Origin: Phycisphaerae bacterium
GTDB lineage: Bacteria; Planctomycetota; Phycisphaerae; Sedimentisphaerales; Anaerohalosphaeraceae
DNA: 27,650 nt
Assembly: GCA_021736615.1 (NCBI GenBank)
Contig: JAIPFN010000092.1
Span: 1-27,650, forward strand
Direction: 5' to 3'
Position numbers and translations under genes: made by a program. Below, one piece after another: positions 1-7,218 of the stretch. The notes beneath the pieces were generated by a model that worked only from the letters and a program-made list of their open reading frames with translations, had not been told where the DNA came from and did no database searches. Within the stretch, counting starts at the first letter, position 1, and every line of letters starts with the position of its first letter.

Positions 1-230
1 ACATTTATTTCCTCGGGCTGATCAGTTCGTGTATCGCGGTTATGAACCTTCTGCCGCTTCCGGTTGTAGACGGCGGCGTGATCGTTCTGCTGATAATCGA
101 AAAGATCAAAGGATCACCGCTAAGTCAGAAGGTGCAGGGAGTAATCAGCTATGCGGGGGTGGTTTTTATTCTGACACTATTCGGTTGGCTGCTGTTTAAC
201 GACGCGCTGAATATTGTGCTGAGCACATAA
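1..230 (+). CDS. rseP: RseP-type site-2 (M50) metalloprotease, C-terminal fragment
   Basis: The gene enters from the left edge; only the last 75 codons, from base 3 in frame, are present. They contain the motif NLLPLPVVDGG, which matches the conserved NLLPIPxLDGG of RseP/site-2 proteases; its Asp is a zinc ligand of this intramembrane metalloprotease family. It is preceded by a hydrophobic stretch (IYFLGLISSCIAV) and followed by a last hydrophobic segment (GVVFILTLFGWLLF) before the stop, as in the last transmembrane helices of the family. RseP proteases cut anti-sigma factors and signal peptide remnants within the inner membrane. The HExxH active site and PDZ domains would lie upstream and cannot be checked. 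The next gene starts within 40 bases on the same strand, so co-transcription is possible. Confidence 0.85.
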   Translation, partial: IYFLGLISSCIAVMNLLPLPVVDGGVIVLLIIEKIKGSPLSQKVQGVISYAGVVFILTLFGWLLFNDALNIVLST

Positions 231-267
231 TCCAAACTGACCGATCTACGATGTTTTGCAGGAACAG

Positions 268-1242
268 ATGTCAAATCCTGAAAAAAGCAAGTTTACAGTT
301 ACTGCTGTTGTGCCGGCTTATAATGCCGAGAAACACATTGCGCGGGCAATCGACAGCATTCTAAAGCAGACCCGCCCCGCTGACGAGATAATCGTTGTCG
401 ATGACGGTTCGACGGATGCTACCGCCGAGGTTGTCAAGGCCTATGGCGATAAGGTTCGGTATATTTACCAGGCAAATTCCGGGGTTAGTGTTGCGCGTAA
501 TAAGGGAATAGAGGCGGCGAGCGGAAACTGGATCGCTTTTCTTGACGGTGACGACGAGTGGTGCGGCGAAAAGCTTAGGCTGCAAACCGAACACCTTTTG
601 AGAAACGACAATTTGAAATGGACGTATTCGAATTTTTATCTTGATCGCCCCGGCGGGGAAAAACCTGCCCAGGCCCATGACAGCGAAGCACTTGCCAATC
701 TGCTCGGCTGGCGAGAATTTTTTGATGACTACCTGCAAGCATACGTAAATCATGGACACGCCTGGACATGCACCTTGATGATCAGGCGGGATGTTTTTGA
801 TAAGACAGGTTTGTTTGAACCGGGCATGAAACGTGCGCAGGACAACGACCTGTGGTTCAGGATCGCATATCAATATCCGAAAGTCGGGTATCTGGCCGAG
901 CCGCTGGCGGTTTATCATACGGACACGCCGGGCAGTTCGACTAAGACAAACGACGAGGTCGACCATATGCTATATTTGATAGATCGCCAACTAAAGATAT
1001 CGGCACAGTTTGGCCGTCAGCAAGAGTTGAAACCCTGCATCACGAGTATGCTCGGGTCCAGGATAAGGCAGTTCGTCAATCAAAAGCGGTATGCAGATGT
1101 AAAAATACTACTTGATAATTTCAATGAATATTTACCTCGACGTTTTCAAAGAGAAATAAATTTCCGCCTTATTTTCCCGCCTCTTAGCAACTGTATGGCA
1201 GATATGATATTAAAGCTCAAGGGATTTATTAAATCAAAATGA
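268..1242 (+). CDS. Glycosyltransferase family 2 (paralogue 1 of 3)
   Basis: A cytoplasmic GT-A fold glycosyltransferase of about 324 residues. The N-terminal half shows the GT2 hallmarks: VVPAYN (residues 15-20), the nucleotide-binding DDGST (45-49), and DGDD (93-96) as the metal-binding DxD region. QDNDLWFR (191-198) fits the catalytic-base ED-like motif. No transmembrane segment is evident, so it probably adds one sugar to a lipid-linked or protein-linked glycan. I prefer ATG at 268 because AGGAA lies just upstream; a TTG at 256 would add four residues. It is closely similar to the next gene and to the GT2 at 6148, including the region after the catalytic domain, which suggests tandem duplication. 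Donor and acceptor cannot be told from sequence. Confidence 0.9.
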   Translation: MSNPEKSKFTVTAVVPAYNAEKHIARAIDSILKQTRPADEIIVVDDGSTDATAEVVKAYGDKVRYIYQANSGVSVARNKGIEAASGNWIAFLDGDDEWCGEKLRLQTEHLLRNDNLKWTYSNFYLDRPGGEKPAQAHDSEALANLLGWREFFDDYLQAYVNHGHAWTCTLMIRRDVFDKTGLFEPGMKRAQDNDLWFRIAYQYPKVGYLAEPLAVYHTDTPGSSTKTNDEVDHMLYLIDRQLKISAQFGRQQELKPCITSMLGSRIRQFVNQKRYADVKILLDNFNEYLPRRFQREINFRLIFPPLSNCMADMILKLKGFIKSK

Positions 1243-1284
1243 GGAATTTAAAAACAAACTCTGCTTCTATAGTTGGAGACAACA

Positions 1285-2277
1285 ATGGCACCTGATACCA
1301 ACCTGACAATCAGCGTTGTGATTCCCGCTTATAATGTTGAACAATGTATAAGCAGAACAATCGAAAGCGTTCTTGCACAGACCCATCCCGCAGACGAGAT
1401 AATCGTCATCGATGATGGTTCAACAGATAATACAGTCGAAGTCGTTCGCTCTTTCGGGGATAAAGTAATTTTGATTGAACAGGAAAACGCAGGAGCCAGT
1501 CTTGCCAGAAATAACGGTATCAAAGCGGCCAAAAGCCAGTGGATCGCCTTTCTTGATGCTGACGATGAGTGGCTTGAGGAAAAGCTGGAATTGCAAATCG
1601 ATCTATTAAAGCAAAACCCGAACCTTGACTGGATTACGGGCAACTATTATTTATATGATACCCAAACTGCTCAAAAAACTGTCGCCCTGACTCAATCTAA
1701 CCTGTCCGATATTTCAAATGCTCTCGGCCAAGGAAACCGGTTTAATGACTTTTTCGAGGCTTACATGGTTCGAGGGCATGGGCACACTGATACTATGCTA
1801 ATCAAACGAGAACTTCTGATCAAAGCTGGAATGTTTGACGTCGATCTTCCCCGAATCAATGATTACGATATGTGGCTCAGGGTCGGCTATCTGAAAAAAC
1901 CACTGGGTTTCGTTCTTGAGCCAACTGCAATATATCATACTAATATTTCTACGAGCATCGTCAGTACATATAAGTCTGAAAACCATTTTGATGTATTCAT
2001 TAGTAAACATCTCAAACTCTCTGAGAACCACGGTCTAAGCGACAAGTTCACGCCTTGCGCGAAAATTATGCTTAAGTGGTGGATCGGTAAAATGATCCAT
2101 GAACGTAATGGTCCTGGTGCCCGAATTCTTTTGAAGAAATACGGTTATATGGTTGACAGCCATTTCCGAAAAACTGCCTTGATAAGCTCATATTTTCCTG
2201 TACTAGCAAATCTTTATAACAAAATCACTAATGGCGGTATAATAGGAAAACTCAAAAAGATGGTTCGTAAGAGTTAA
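1285..2277 (+). CDS. Glycosyltransferase family 2 (paralogue 2 of 3)
   Basis: A second GT2 enzyme, about 330 residues, 42 bases after the first. Motifs are VVIPAYN (11-17), DDGST (43-47), DADD (91-94) and a late INDYDMWLR segment matching QDNDLWFR of its neighbour. ATG 1285 is favoured over TTG 1273 because GGAG at 1275-1278 stands six bases before it. The catalytic half is very similar to paralogues 1 and 3 while the C-terminal 100 residues diverge, as expected if the copies now use different acceptors. It probably belongs to the same transcript as the flanking + strand genes. Substrate unknown. Confidence 0.9.
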   Translation: MAPDTNLTISVVIPAYNVEQCISRTIESVLAQTHPADEIIVIDDGSTDNTVEVVRSFGDKVILIEQENAGASLARNNGIKAAKSQWIAFLDADDEWLEEKLELQIDLLKQNPNLDWITGNYYLYDTQTAQKTVALTQSNLSDISNALGQGNRFNDFFEAYMVRGHGHTDTMLIKRELLIKAGMFDVDLPRINDYDMWLRVGYLKKPLGFVLEPTAIYHTNISTSIVSTYKSENHFDVFISKHLKLSENHGLSDKFTPCAKIMLKWWIGKMIHERNGPGARILLKKYGYMVDSHFRKTALISSYFPVLANLYNKITNGGIIGKLKKMVRKS

Positions 2278-2324
2278 ACTAATTTCAAGACTTAAGAAAA
2301 TTAAGGTTTTTTAAGAAAGTGAAA

Positions 2325-3506
2325 ATGGCAAAAAGTCCGAAGATACTCTACATAACACCAACATTACTTGTCCCCCCGCATACGGGGTGTATGATCCGAA
2401 CAATGAATGTTGCCAGCCAGTTGCAAAATTGCGGGCAGTTAACAATGCTGGCAGTGTCGCGTGATTTTAATGACGATTCGGTAAAAATGGCGCGGGAAAA
2501 ATTTGAGAATTTTCAACTTATTAAACTCAAAGATTATTCGGAATACGGTAATATGAGGGGCCGTTTCTTAAAGAAATTTCATATGCATTGGCCGCCGAGC
2601 AGAGGCACTCAGGCGAATGATGAGGGGCAAAAACTTTTTCGGGAATTAGTCGCCAGTCATGATATTGTCTGGTTCCATACGCTCAGAGCGGCATTTCCGT
2701 TTCGTTTCAAAAAACTACCTAAATCAGTGATGGATCTGGACGACCTGAACCACTGCAAGTACACGCTTCGCTCGGGGCAAGACAAAACACTCAGGCTTCG
2801 AATATCTTCGAAAGTTCAGTCGATCAAATGGAAAAAACATGAGTTTGACGCACTAGAGCGTTATAGTAAAACAGTAGTTTGCAGTAAAATCGATAAAGAA
2901 TTATTGGGAGACGGCGACAATATACATGTAGTACCCAATGGTTTTACTGAACCCCAAACAAAACCGAAATGGCAAAAGCCGGACGAACTGCGGCTTGGAT
3001 TCATTGGAGCATTAGCCTACGGTCCAAATCGTGACGGGCTGGTCTGGTTCAGGGATCATGTCTGGCCTCTTATCAGAAAGCAGAAACCGAATATGACGCT
3101 TCGTATCGTCGGTTCGCCTCCTCCTAAGAAAGATGTCGTCGAGGCCGAAGGATTTGAATCTCTCGGATACGTCGATGATCCAGCCGAAGAGTTTCATACG
3201 TGGTCGGCGATGGTAGTTCCGCTTCTCTTTGGAGGGGGGACAAGAATTAAGATAATCGAGTCCTTTAGTAAAATGTGCCCGGTAATTTCTACGACACCGG
3301 GTGCGCATGGGATACAGTCTGCACATGGAGAAAACATCTTACTGGCCGACGACCCCGAAGAATTTGCCCAATACTGTTTGCAATTGTCAGATTCGCCCGA
3401 AAATGGGAAGCAAATGGCAGAGGCCGGATGGCAACTTTTTGTCGAAAAATACTCCTGGGATGTGATCGGAGAATCGATAAAAGAAATTTTAGATACACTG
3501 AAATAA
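2325..3506 (+). CDS. GT4-type glycosyltransferase, resembles PEP-CTERM/EpsH-associated sugar transferases
   Basis: A GT-B fold glycosyltransferase of about 393 residues. The N-terminal domain opens with KILYITPTLLVPPHTG and a following Arg (MIRTMNVA), a pattern seen in sugar transferases tied to exosortase/exopolysaccharide loci. The C-terminal half carries the donor-site signature: GFIGALAYGPNRDG, then LGYVDDPAEEF, then VVPLLFGGGTRIKIIES, which ends in the catalytic Glu, and PVISTTPGAHGI. A GTG at 2319 is an alternative start two codons upstream; I chose ATG 2325. Ribosome-binding signal is weak. The stop lies only three bases from the convergent stop of the methyltransferase, leaving no room for a private terminator. 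The link to a PEP-CTERM system is inferred from similarity of pattern and from the PEP-CTERM gene at 7219. Confidence 0.85.
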   Translation: MAKSPKILYITPTLLVPPHTGCMIRTMNVASQLQNCGQLTMLAVSRDFNDDSVKMAREKFENFQLIKLKDYSEYGNMRGRFLKKFHMHWPPSRGTQANDEGQKLFRELVASHDIVWFHTLRAAFPFRFKKLPKSVMDLDDLNHCKYTLRSGQDKTLRLRISSKVQSIKWKKHEFDALERYSKTVVCSKIDKELLGDGDNIHVVPNGFTEPQTKPKWQKPDELRLGFIGALAYGPNRDGLVWFRDHVWPLIRKQKPNMTLRIVGSPPPKKDVVEAEGFESLGYVDDPAEEFHTWSAMVVPLLFGGGTRIKIIESFSKMCPVISTTPGAHGIQSAHGENILLADDPEEFAQYCLQLSDSPENGKQMAEAGWQLFVEKYSWDVIGESIKEILDTLK

Positions 3507-3509
3507 AAT

Positions 3510-4214
3510 CTATTCCCTAAGTCCTATGGAACGCAACACCTTATTTTTGGTTTTATTTTTAAGTAATTTCATTTTAGATTTAAAATTGTAAATCTTTTCA
3601 TTACCCCAAGGCTGATGAGTCCAGTTGGGCGGATGTATTTCTTCGGATACTTTTTTGTAAATGGATGAGCATGGAAATTGAACTTCTCTGACCCATCGTC
3701 CTTTTTCAGCATGCAAAAACTCATTTAATATTTTGCAGGAACGTATAAACGTATCGTCTACGATAACTCGGCCTCCAACTTTTAATCGCGATGCAGTATA
3801 ATACCAATCGATAAACGGAGTTGGAAACGCATGTCTGCCGTCAATCAAAACAACATCCAAAGGGTCGGCTTTAAGAGTAGGCAATACAATCTCGGAACAA
3901 CCATCTATATATTCCAAAAGATCAGTTTCTATTTCATGACTCTTGCACCATTGAACAACACGTTCAAATTCACCGGAAGCCGGTGTAATAACTGTATGGC
4001 TGGCACCGCAAAGTGCAAATGCAATCGTACTGGAACCGCAACCCGTTTCCAGAGTTGTCATGCTGGGCCGTACATTCGCAGCAAGCCAGTTTAAAACATC
4101 AGCATTGACCTGCCAGTTCGTCTGGCCGTCACGACCGTGAAGTTTAGGTCGCTGGGAAATAATTCGAGAAATTAATATCTGCTTTTTTTCTTCTGAAATA
4201 ACAGAATCAGCCAT
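3510..4214 (-). CDS. Class I SAM-dependent methyltransferase-like protein
   Basis: About 234 residues. Motif I is TLETGCGSSTIAFA (about 54-67), a glycine-rich SAM-binding loop that follows an acidic residue. VVLIDGRHAFPTPFIDWYY followed by LKVGGRVIVDDTF resembles the Methyltransf_24/TylF-like pattern, where the Asp residues can bind metal. No signal peptide or membrane segment is seen, so it should act in the cytoplasm, possibly methylating a sugar or glycan precursor given the glycosyltransferases around it; that role is inference. ATG 4214 is preferred because GGA at 4222-4224 gives it a Shine-Dalgarno site, while ATG 4226 has none. It is convergent with the upstream GT4 gene at three bases and divergent from the PD40 gene. 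Confidence 0.75.
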   Translation of the reverse strand: MADSVISEEKKQILISRIISQRPKLHGRDGQTNWQVNADVLNWLAANVRPSMTTLETGCGSSTIAFALCGASHTVITPASGEFERVVQWCKSHEIETDLLEYIDGCSEIVLPTLKADPLDVVLIDGRHAFPTPFIDWYYTASRLKVGGRVIVDDTFIRSCKILNEFLHAEKGRWVREVQFPCSSIYKKVSEEIHPPNWTHQPWGNEKIYNFKSKMKLLKNKTKNKVLRSIGLRE

Positions 4215-4360
4215 AGTTTTTTCCATTTAAATAAGTTTATCTGCCAGAACTCATCAATTAAAAATCTATTTTAAACGATGTTCCCAATTTATACAACAAC
4301 AAAAACATCCTTGTATACCATCTTGAGCTAGTTTATTTGCAAGAAATAACCGTCTTTTGC

Positions 4361-4389
4361 ATTATAAATAGCAAAGCATGAGATCGGAA
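4361..4389 (-). promoter_or_regulatory. Candidate sigma70 promoter for the methyltransferase gene
   Basis: Reading the minus strand, TTCCGA (4384-4389) and a perfect TATAAT (4361-4366) are separated by 17 bases. The -35 box is weak (3 of 6). A second possibility closer to the gene is TATACA-18-TATAAA at 4288-4317. Both are predictions by eye. Confidence 0.35.
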
Positions 4390-4439
4390 ATTCTGCGAAT
4401 TTTTTTTAAATTATTTTGCCCTATTTTAATAAAAAAAAC

Positions 4440-4468
4440 TTGACAAAGACTGCAACACTCTTTAAGCT
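4440..4468 (+). promoter_or_regulatory. Candidate sigma70 promoter for the PD40 gene
   Basis: A perfect TTGACA (4440-4445) is followed after 17 bases by TAAGCT (4463-4468), a poor -10 box that keeps the first, second and sixth consensus bases. The surrounding 100 bases are AT-rich. The start codon follows about 42 bases later with GGAGG at 4500-4504. Confidence 0.4.
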
Positions 4469-4510
4469 ATTCTAAATATAGCAATTTTCTTTAATTTATG
4501 GAGGTTTAAC

Positions 4511-5770
4511 ATGGCATCAAAAAGACAAATTGGGATTGTGGCGGCGGTTTTTGTACTATTTATGTGTGTTTCTGCGTATTCGGCTTGGACGGAACCAATA
4601 CATCTGAGCGAACTAAATGACTCCGAGTATATAGCTTCACGGCCAAGTGTTTCCAGCGACGGAGGAATTATCTACTTTGTCAGGCAGAAAAGCTCGGCTG
4701 GTGAGTATTATCTCTGGGAGACCCAGAAAAATGAAGAAACCGGCCTTTATGGACAGGAACGTGTGGTTTCTGAAATAGGAAGACTGGGCGGAATGAATAT
4801 CTATGGAGTCTGGCTATCCGGAGATTCTCATCGCATGTATCACTGCTGGAGTGATCCAGATATTCCCGGGGACTGGGAATGGGGACGCGTACTTTCAATG
4901 GCTATTCGAAACAACCCAGGTGAAGCTTGGCAACAAACGCGCCACCACCCAGAACTTCAGACGGACCGACTCTTAAATGCGGTAAGTTTGACCTCTGATG
5001 AACTTAATATCATGTGGACATCACGGAATGAGAACGACGGAATAGATATAATCTTCACCGATTCTCGTTCTTCAATTGATGATAGTTTTAGTAATATTCG
5101 TCCTATTACGGAATTAGATGAGATTGGTGCCGTATCCCCGTATATGTCAGCCGACGGGCTTAATGTTTATTTTTATATTAAAAATGAGAACGGTGATCCC
5201 TGTATCTGGAAAGGCAGACGGGATTCTTTGGATGAGTCTTTTGGAGATTTTAAAATACTTAACGATTTCATCAATATGCCCGGAACCAAAAACCTTCATC
5301 CCTGCATTAGCTCCGACGGTAAAGCACTGTATTTTGTCCGGGTTTCTAAGGAAATGGATCCGGCTCAAATGGGCGTATATGTTTCGTACTGGGTTGACAC
5401 GCCGCTGGAAACTGCCATCAAAAATATCCGCAAGGCTATCGCCATGAAGAAAATGGCGATCAGAAAAATCAATATTTCTATCGCCCCTGAAACTGCGGCA
5501 ATCGATACGTTGAAGGAAATGCTCAAAAACCCTGATCTACCCGCGTGGAAACGAAGAGATGTATTGAAATCCAAAACGATACTGGAACAGGGAATTCATG
5601 AACAGATAATGGAAAGAAAAGGACTTTTCGCCAAGATTGAAATTCTTAAGTTCTCGATTGAATTACTGCTTCGGGAAAAACCGGAAGTTGATACCGGCAA
5701 CGGCACGCGGCCTAGAACACCTATTCAGCTAGTTAAGCCAAGACCAGCGGTTGGACAAAAGGAGCGTTAA
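4511..5770 (+). CDS. Secreted PD40/WD40-like beta-propeller protein with helical C-terminal tail
   Basis: A 419-residue protein with a signal peptide (IGIVAAVFVLFMCVSAYSA, cleavage near residue 25). Three or more PD40-like blades follow, each with the S-D-G pattern: PSVSSDGGIIYFVRQ, SPYMSADGLNVYFYI and PCISSDGKALYFVRV. Such TolB-like propellers are usually periplasmic or exported binding modules and not enzymes. After about residue 295 the protein changes to a charged, probably coiled-coil tail rich in Lys, Glu, Ile and Leu, then a basic Pro-rich end. The start has a strong GGAGG six bases upstream. It has its own promoter and a good terminator, so it is a single-gene unit inserted among glycosyltransferases. 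Partner unknown. Confidence 0.75.
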   Translation: MASKRQIGIVAAVFVLFMCVSAYSAWTEPIHLSELNDSEYIASRPSVSSDGGIIYFVRQKSSAGEYYLWETQKNEETGLYGQERVVSEIGRLGGMNIYGVWLSGDSHRMYHCWSDPDIPGDWEWGRVLSMAIRNNPGEAWQQTRHHPELQTDRLLNAVSLTSDELNIMWTSRNENDGIDIIFTDSRSSIDDSFSNIRPITELDEIGAVSPYMSADGLNVYFYIKNENGDPCIWKGRRDSLDESFGDFKILNDFINMPGTKNLHPCISSDGKALYFVRVSKEMDPAQMGVYVSYWVDTPLETAIKNIRKAIAMKKMAIRKINISIAPETAAIDTLKEMLKNPDLPAWKRRDVLKSKTILEQGIHEQIMERKGLFAKIEILKFSIELLLREKPEVDTGNGTRPRTPIQLVKPRPAVGQKER

Positions 5771-5806
5771 GACATAGCCTCGCCGATATGGGCACATTTG
5801 AAAATC

Positions 5807-5845
5807 AAAGGTACGGGTTTAATTTTTAGACCTGTGCCTTTTTTT
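5807..5845 (+). terminator. Rho-independent terminator of the PD40 gene
   Basis: A 12-base-pair stem, AAAGGTACGGGT paired with ACCTGTGCCTTT with two G-U pairs, encloses an 11-base loop and runs directly into seven T residues. It begins 36 bases after the stop codon at 5770. Confidence 0.85.
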
Positions 5846-5865
5846 GTAAGCGTTCACGTAGTTTT

Positions 5866-5895
5866 TTGACAGGATGACAGGATAAAAGATAGATT
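5866..5895 (+). promoter_or_regulatory. Candidate promoter in the intergenic region
   Basis: Perfect TTGACA (5866-5871), 18-base spacer, then TAGATT (5890-5895, 4 of 6). The -35 box overlaps a perfect tandem repeat of GACAGGAT (5868-5883), which could be an operator. There is no protein start nearby, the next gene being 250 bases on. Confidence 0.35.
5868..5883 (+). repeat. Tandem octamer GACAGGAT x2
   Basis: Two perfect head-to-tail copies of GACAGGAT overlapping the candidate -35 box. Could be a direct-repeat operator or chance. Confidence 0.5.
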
Positions 5896-5953
5896 AAAAA
5901 ATGTCAGTGGGTGTTTTTGATCACAAGCTTACAACTTTTGGCAGGTTTGGGTG

Positions 5954-5980
5954 TTTTGCTTTTTTAAAAAAGGAGCAAAA
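5954..5980 (+). repeat. AT-rich inverted repeat
   Basis: TTTTGCT at 5954-5960 pairs with AGCAAAA at 5974-5980, and the inner T5/A5 tracts extend the match with a two-base GG bulge. The hairpin is weak in GC and has no T-run after it. Confidence 0.45.
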
Positions 5981-6049
5981 ATCAAGAAGGAAGATTTTAT
6001 AATCATTCTGTTGTCGTGTCAAAAACGAGAGCTTAGAGTGATTAACAGG

Positions 6050-6075
6050 AAAAAAGCGTGAACAGTCACTTTTTT
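6050..6075 (+). terminator. Terminator-like hairpin upstream of the third GT2 gene
   Basis: Six A, a GC bulge, GTGA, loop ACAG, TCAC, then six T. The GC content is low, so efficiency is doubtful. It would end any transcript begun at 5866 before it reaches the GT2 gene. Confidence 0.35.
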
Positions 6076-6076
6076 A

Positions 6077-6105
6077 TTGCCGACAGGGACATTTCTGTGT
6101 ATCCT
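6077..6105 (+). promoter_or_regulatory. Candidate sigma70 promoter for the third GT2 gene
   Basis: TTGCCG (6077-6082), 17-base spacer, TATCCT (6100-6105); each box matches 4 of 6. It sits just after the terminator-like hairpin and 43 bases before the start codon. A TATACT at 6119-6124 without a clear -35 box is an alternative -10. Confidence 0.35.
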
Positions 6106-6147
6106 CTTATGCGTTAATTATACTAAGGGTGCAATCAGGGCAATTTG

Positions 6148-7152
6148 ATGGGTTCATCAGAAAATACGACAGAATATTCCGTCAGCGTGGTTATTCCGGC
6201 TTATAACGCGGAAAAATTCATCGGCCGGACTATCGAAAGCGTACTGGCACAAACGCGCCCAGCCGACGAGATAATCGTTGTCGACGACGGTTCAGGCGAC
6301 AAAACCGCCGAAGCTGTAAAAACATTCGGCGATAAGGTTCGATACATCCGCCAGCAAAACGCCGGGGCAAGCGCGGCCAGAAATACCGGTATCCAGGCGG
6401 CTGAATACGAGTGGATCGCCTTTCTCGATGCCGACGACGAATGGCAGAAGAACAAACTTGAACTGCAAATGAGTTTACTTCAACGCAACCGTCACCTGAT
6501 GTGGACCGGGGGAAACTATATAAATTTCCTTGCCAGTTCCAATCGCAAAGCTCCCAGAAACGACATCAACAAAACGCGGGAAATAATGCGAGGTAAGGAT
6601 TTATGGGATGACTACTTTAAAGCATTTGCGACCGGCGTGTGGGGATGTACCGACACCATGATAATAAACCGTAAGGCATTTGAAGAAGCCGGGATGTTTT
6701 TGACCGGACAACCCAGGGCAAACGATCTTGACATGTGGTTTCGTATCGCAAACATCTACCCGGAATTCGGATTTGTCTGTGAGCCGCTGGCGGTATACTA
6801 CCTGGAAATCGACGAGAGCATCTCGCGAAAACAAGCTCACCTGCAATGGCATGAAGAGTTTATTTCTCGTCATCTGGAAATAGCCGAAGAACACGGCAGA
6901 CTTAAAGCTTTTGAGCCTTGCGCAACCTTTATGCTCAGGCTATGGATGCGGTCAATGCTGTTCGGTGCCAGGGGGAAAGAAATCCGAAATCTATTATCTC
7001 GTTTCGGATACCTGCTGCCATGGGGGTTTCGGGTTAGCATGCGGATATTGACAATCTACCCCAAAGTCACGCAGGCCGGCTGCATGGCGATTTCACGCAT
7101 TGTCCGCGCACTAAACTTACGGCGTCAGGTAGTCCGTAAACCAAACCGGTGA
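6148..7152 (+). CDS. Glycosyltransferase family 2 (paralogue 3 of 3)
   Basis: A GT2 enzyme of 334 residues. Motifs: SVVIPAYN (13-20), DDGSG (46-50), DADD (94-97), and a late ANDLDMWFR segment equivalent to those of the GT2 genes at 268 and 1285. ATG 6148 has CAGGG eight bases upstream; a TTG one codon earlier is less likely. It is separated from its two paralogues by three unrelated genes, yet the first 100 residues are nearly interchangeable, so it is probably a dispersed duplicate. The C-terminus is basic (LNLRRQVVRKPNR). It seems to be its own transcription unit between the hairpin at 6050 and the terminator at 7164. Substrate unknown. Confidence 0.9.
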   Translation: MGSSENTTEYSVSVVIPAYNAEKFIGRTIESVLAQTRPADEIIVVDDGSGDKTAEAVKTFGDKVRYIRQQNAGASAARNTGIQAAEYEWIAFLDADDEWQKNKLELQMSLLQRNRHLMWTGGNYINFLASSNRKAPRNDINKTREIMRGKDLWDDYFKAFATGVWGCTDTMIINRKAFEEAGMFLTGQPRANDLDMWFRIANIYPEFGFVCEPLAVYYLEIDESISRKQAHLQWHEEFISRHLEIAEEHGRLKAFEPCATFMLRLWMRSMLFGARGKEIRNLLSRFGYLLPWGFRVSMRILTIYPKVTQAGCMAISRIVRALNLRRQVVRKPNR

Positions 7153-7163
7153 AATGAATTGAA

Positions 7164-7199
7164 AAAGGCGTAACCTGTATGAGGCTACGCCTTTGTTTT
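7164..7199. terminator. Bidirectional terminator between convergent genes
   Basis: A perfect nine-base-pair stem, AAAGGCGTA with TACGCCTTT, followed by TTTGTTTT on the plus strand and by TTTTT on the minus strand. It lies between the GT2 stop (7152) and the PEP-CTERM gene stop (7219) and can serve both. Confidence 0.8.
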
Positions 7200-7218
7200 A
7201 ATAGTTTTCTTATTGAGA

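Larger units (their letters stand above)
5846..6147 (+). other. AT-rich intergenic region with promoter-like sites and two hairpins; possible small RNA unit
   Basis: About 300 bases without a convincing protein gene. It holds TTGACA-18-TAGATT at 5866-5895, a tandem octamer GACAGGAT at 5868-5883, an A/T-rich inverted repeat at 5954-5980 (TTTTGCT with AGCAAAA), a terminator-like hairpin ending in six T at 6050-6075, and a second promoter-like pair at 6077-6105. A 33-codon frame at 5901-6002 has no ribosome-binding site. The order promoter, hairpin, hairpin plus T-run, new promoter suggests either a small transcript of about 170 bases or an attenuated leader for the GT2 gene. Inference only. Confidence 0.4.

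Noticed and set aside
232..243. TCCAAACTGACC after the rseP stop, one mismatch from the reversed shared word
   Set aside because: With one mismatch allowed such words are expected about once or twice in the window by chance.
361..966. Long open frame on the minus strand across the first GT2 gene
   Set aside because: It lies opposite a gene with clear GT2 motifs, lacks recognisable domains and has no ribosome-binding site; same holds for other antisense frames over glycosyltransferase, gspD and gspE genes.
2291..2312. Hairpin CTTAA/TTAAG followed by six T between the second GT2 and the GT4 gene
   Set aside because: Only five A-T rich base pairs; too weak for a terminator and the genes look co-transcribed.
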